A stretch of 42,665 nucleotides of DNA, taken from NCBI GenBank assembly GCA_001579985.1, contig LRSR01010263.1:1-42665 (forward strand), read 5' to 3'. A model generated the notes under the pieces. It was not told the DNA's origin. It searched no databases and was given only the letters and a program-made list of their open reading frames with translations. Source of the stretch: Hypsibius dujardini. Lineage: Eukaryota > Tardigrada > Eutardigrada > Parachela > Hypsibiidae. The position numbers were made by a program, and so were the translations under genes. Shown piece after piece: positions 40,541 to 42,665 of the stretch; within the stretch, counting starts at the first letter, position 1, and each line of letters starts with the position of its first letter.

Positions 40541-40797
40541 AGCACTATACCTATACAGTAACTCCATAACTCCAACTCCATCATAGTCCCCGGTACCCCT
40601 CTACCTGATAGTACTATACCTATACAATAACTCCATAACTCCAACTCCATAAGGGCCCCCGGTACCCCTCGAACTGACAGTACTGTTCTTATACAGTAAC
40701 TCCATAACTCCAACTCCATGTGGGCCCCAGTACCCCTCGACCTGACAGTACTACAGTACTGTTCTTATACAATAACTCCATAACTCCAACTCCATAT
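40541..40797 (-). repeat. 69-77-bp tandem repeat array (right inverted arm)
   Basis: Four copies of the reverse complement of the 34.8-kb unit; actccataac recurs at 40561, 40630, 40699 and 40775 (spacing 69, 69 and 76). The inner ends of both arrays read ctgtcaggtc followed within about 10 bp by tacgg, so the arms match beyond the repeat unit itself. Confidence 0.9.
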
Positions 40798-41596
40798 CGA
40801 TATTTCACATCAATTTATAAGCTTTGTATCAAAACTCGCCAGTAATGTCCTAGAGCACATCATCATCCCAGTGTTGGGACGACCCTTTTTCGAACTAGGA
40901 GAAATTGTCACAACTCTTTTAGTGTGGTTCCGCGTATTCAGTTACTCCTTTTCCTGGTCTAATGCAGTTGTAGTGTTCATGGAGTCATACTGTACATGCG
41001 CCGTTTGGTTAACGACTTTCTTTCGTACCGTCCTTTTCTTGTATGTAAAGTATATTGTTTTCACTGAATCATCAAAGACGTTTCTATTTCTGTGGGAATG
41101 TAATGCCATGTTTGTGTATGTAATTTTTGCAGTGTACTATTTTTATGTATTTGAATAATATACTCCAATCTTTCCTTGGCACGGGGCGATGCAATTCAAA
41201 ATCCGCTGCAACACGTGTTTTGTTAGGAGGCCGTATTGTGTCCGGGTGCCCGCAAACTCCCCTGGCAATCACATAGAAACTCAGCCGCTGTTGAAAAAAA
41301 AACACAAAAAGGCGGTAACATAAGGACACGCATAAGATGAGGTCGGTACATAGCAGTAAATCATACTTGATTCTACCGTACAATATAGAGTCGACAGTAT
41401 TCTTACAATTAAAAGTCGCAGTTACAAACTAGAACCTTTGTCTGAGATGTGACCAAAATTCCCTTCAATAGTAGATATTAAAGCGCCGTAAATACGGTAT
41501 TAATTGAAGAGCAACGCTTAAAAACGAAAAAAGACATGCATTTACAAAATTTCTAAACTTTACTCATCACAGACGGTACTATCTTAGATGAGTCCC
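40798..41596. other. No confident gene
   Basis: A strong acceptor-like run (nine T then caacag) lies on the minus strand at about 41289-41303, followed by open frames in two registers (one contains RLSFYVIARGVCGHP and stays open to 41084). This could be a terminal exon, but no family is recognised. The plus-strand 95-codon frame at 40871-41158 is Phe/Val/Tyr-rich and probably spurious. Confidence 0.3.
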
Positions 41597-42012
41597 TTAA
41601 ACCTGCAGAACACCAATCATTGCGATGCAACGTATATCGAGGTCACTATCGGCAAGAACCCACATTGGCTCTCCGGGTGAGAACGACCAGGTCACCTTCA
41701 AAACGCCGTACAGCTCAACATTCAAGGAATTTACAATCCAGAAACCTTGCCACAGACGGCAAAATCCGGGTCGTGAACAGCCTCCTCGACTGCCCAGACT
41801 TTGTTGTTCAACAACGCGCACATGTAGTTGAGAATCACCACAAAGTGGATACACTACAGATCCGCCACGCAGTTCGCCCCGAATTCTTGCCAGGATAAAG
41901 AGGACGTCCACGTGTCGCTGTTCCCACCGAATGAACACGTGTTGCCCTGCCAGGACACGCCCCTTTCGGAGGGCGTCGAAGTGCCGACCAATCCACAGGA
42001 CAAGTAATTGGC
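41597..42012 (-). pseudogene. Possible decayed coding sequence, unknown family
   Basis: On the minus strand one register reads a Cys/Trp-rich, secreted-looking segment (GVSWQGNTCSFGGNSDTWTS, SWQEFGANC), meets a TAG at about 41859, continues gene-like (LNNKVWAVEEAVHDPDFAVC) and then stops. The next register continues with NSLNVELYGVLKVTWSFSPG and MWVLADSDLDI to TAA at 41597. Gene-like composition split over a stop and a frame change suggests a decayed exon, although splicing could explain part of it. No family recognised. Confidence 0.3.
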
Positions 42013-42665
42013 ATTCTGCACGGCTTGAGATTGAGAGATTATGATTTATTCAGCAGACATTATCTACTTTAACCGAAAAGTGGGTACACCTAGCTGTGGT
42101 AATGTATCTCGCAATAGAATTTATGAAGTTCGAATCGGCATAAACACGAATGGGGAAGAAACAAGTATCCTATTGCAAAGTGATGATTCTTGGATGAGCG
42201 GATGTTGTGGTTATGGAAGTAGTGACTGTAGTTGTGACTGAAGTAGGTCTAATAGCGACTGTTGGGCTGTGGGTTGTCTTGACACATTTTTTCGGATACA
42301 AGGATCCGTAAACGGGCCACAGGCTTCATTTCAGGTTATTTCAGAAATGACCCGGCTGTAACCATCTGGTAATCAGGTGTTTTGGGTATACGGATCGAAC
42401 CGGGTCTAGCAAATTTTGCTAGGTAGGGAAAGTGCTGAATGATTCCTTGTAAATCCTAAAGGAAATATTTGGAAAATTCCCCACAACTATCAAATGCAAC
42501 CGTTTTAGTGGTGACGGGAACCGTGGTGCCGCTGACGAAGAATGGGAAAAAATGCGTCAGATGAGTGACTTCACAGTTAGGAAATGTCAGTTACACGTTA
42601 TTCGCAGTGGTTACTCGCAGTGGTAGCGCAGCGAATCATTAGGCAGAGTTCTAACCTTTTCCTAA
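42013..42665. other. Window end, nothing recognised
   Basis: No supported gene. A GGTTCGATCC word on the minus strand near 42391-42400 resembles a tRNA B box but lacks a matching A box and cloverleaf. Confidence 0.4.

Larger units (their letters stand above)
34764..40797. mobile_element. Candidate foldback-type MULE element, ~6 kb
   Basis: Inverted arrays of the same tandem repeat (34764-35250 and 40541-40797) enclose the decayed FLYWCH/MULE transposase. Terminal inverted repeats made of tandem subrepeats characterise foldback elements, and some foldback elements are known to be mobilised by Mutator-like transposases. Boundaries, target-site duplication and single-element status are inference; the enclosed region also contains unrelated insertions. 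Confidence 0.45.

Noticed and set aside
42380-42410. tRNA gene (GGTTCGATCC on the minus strand)
   Set aside because: No A box, no acceptor stem and no cloverleaf could be drawn around it.
1-42665. CRISPR arrays, operons or prokaryotic features
   Set aside because: The sequence is eukaryotic with introns; tandem repeats here are contiguous satellites without unique spacers.

Overview
The window is nuclear DNA of an animal. Genes are split by many short spliceosomal introns (mostly about 60-110 bp, GT-AG with one GC-AG). Microsatellites are abundant, DNA-transposon remains are present, and the recognisable proteins are metazoan: glutamate decarboxylase, an SLC2 sugar transporter, a class A GPCR, an FBXO25/FBXO32 F-box protein and a gustatory-receptor-like protein. 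The Gr-like gene with phase-0 introns points to a protostome, most likely an ecdysozoan (arthropod, or a relative such as a tardigrade). The species cannot be fixed from this sequence.

Layout. 1.4-2.9 kb: a three-exon gustatory-receptor-like gene (-). 3.4-5.9 kb: two separate inverted-repeat (foldback) structures and G/C-tract repeats. 6.8-12.6 kb: a glutamate decarboxylase gene (-), modelled here as 14 exons that stay in one reading frame. 13.6-15.4 kb: a three-exon SLC2-family transporter (-). 16.7-17.2 kb: an orphan protein with two membrane segments (-). 20.3-21.0 kb: the last exon of a class A GPCR (+), with no upstream exons seen. 22.1-23.95 kb: a cluster of homologous modules of an unrecognised protein (-), one copy largely open and others broken by stops and frameshifts. 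25.9-26.3 kb: a small secreted EF-hand protein (-). 29.5-32.7 kb: an FBXO25/FBXO32 gene (+) with a serine-rich N-terminal region and introns full of CAGACA-type repeats. 34.8-40.8 kb: a block bounded by two inverted arrays of a roughly 70-77 bp tandem repeat. The block holds a GGTACC minisatellite, a decayed FLYWCH/MULE transposase, a smaller element with inverted ends nested in that transposase, and a candidate Sep15/SelM-like gene. 40.8-42.7 kb: no confident gene, one decayed-looking coding stretch.

The genes do not form a pathway or operon; this is ordinary mixed eukaryotic gene order. GAD (GABA synthesis), the Gr-like receptor and the GPCR have sensory or neural roles in general, but their proximity is not evidence of a shared function. 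The most unusual items are the repeated-module family at 22-24 kb, the MULE remnant enclosed by inverted tandem-repeat arrays, and an SLC2 intron made largely of a dispersed repeat. All exon boundaries were derived by eye from splice motifs, frame continuity and remembered family conservation; no searches were run.
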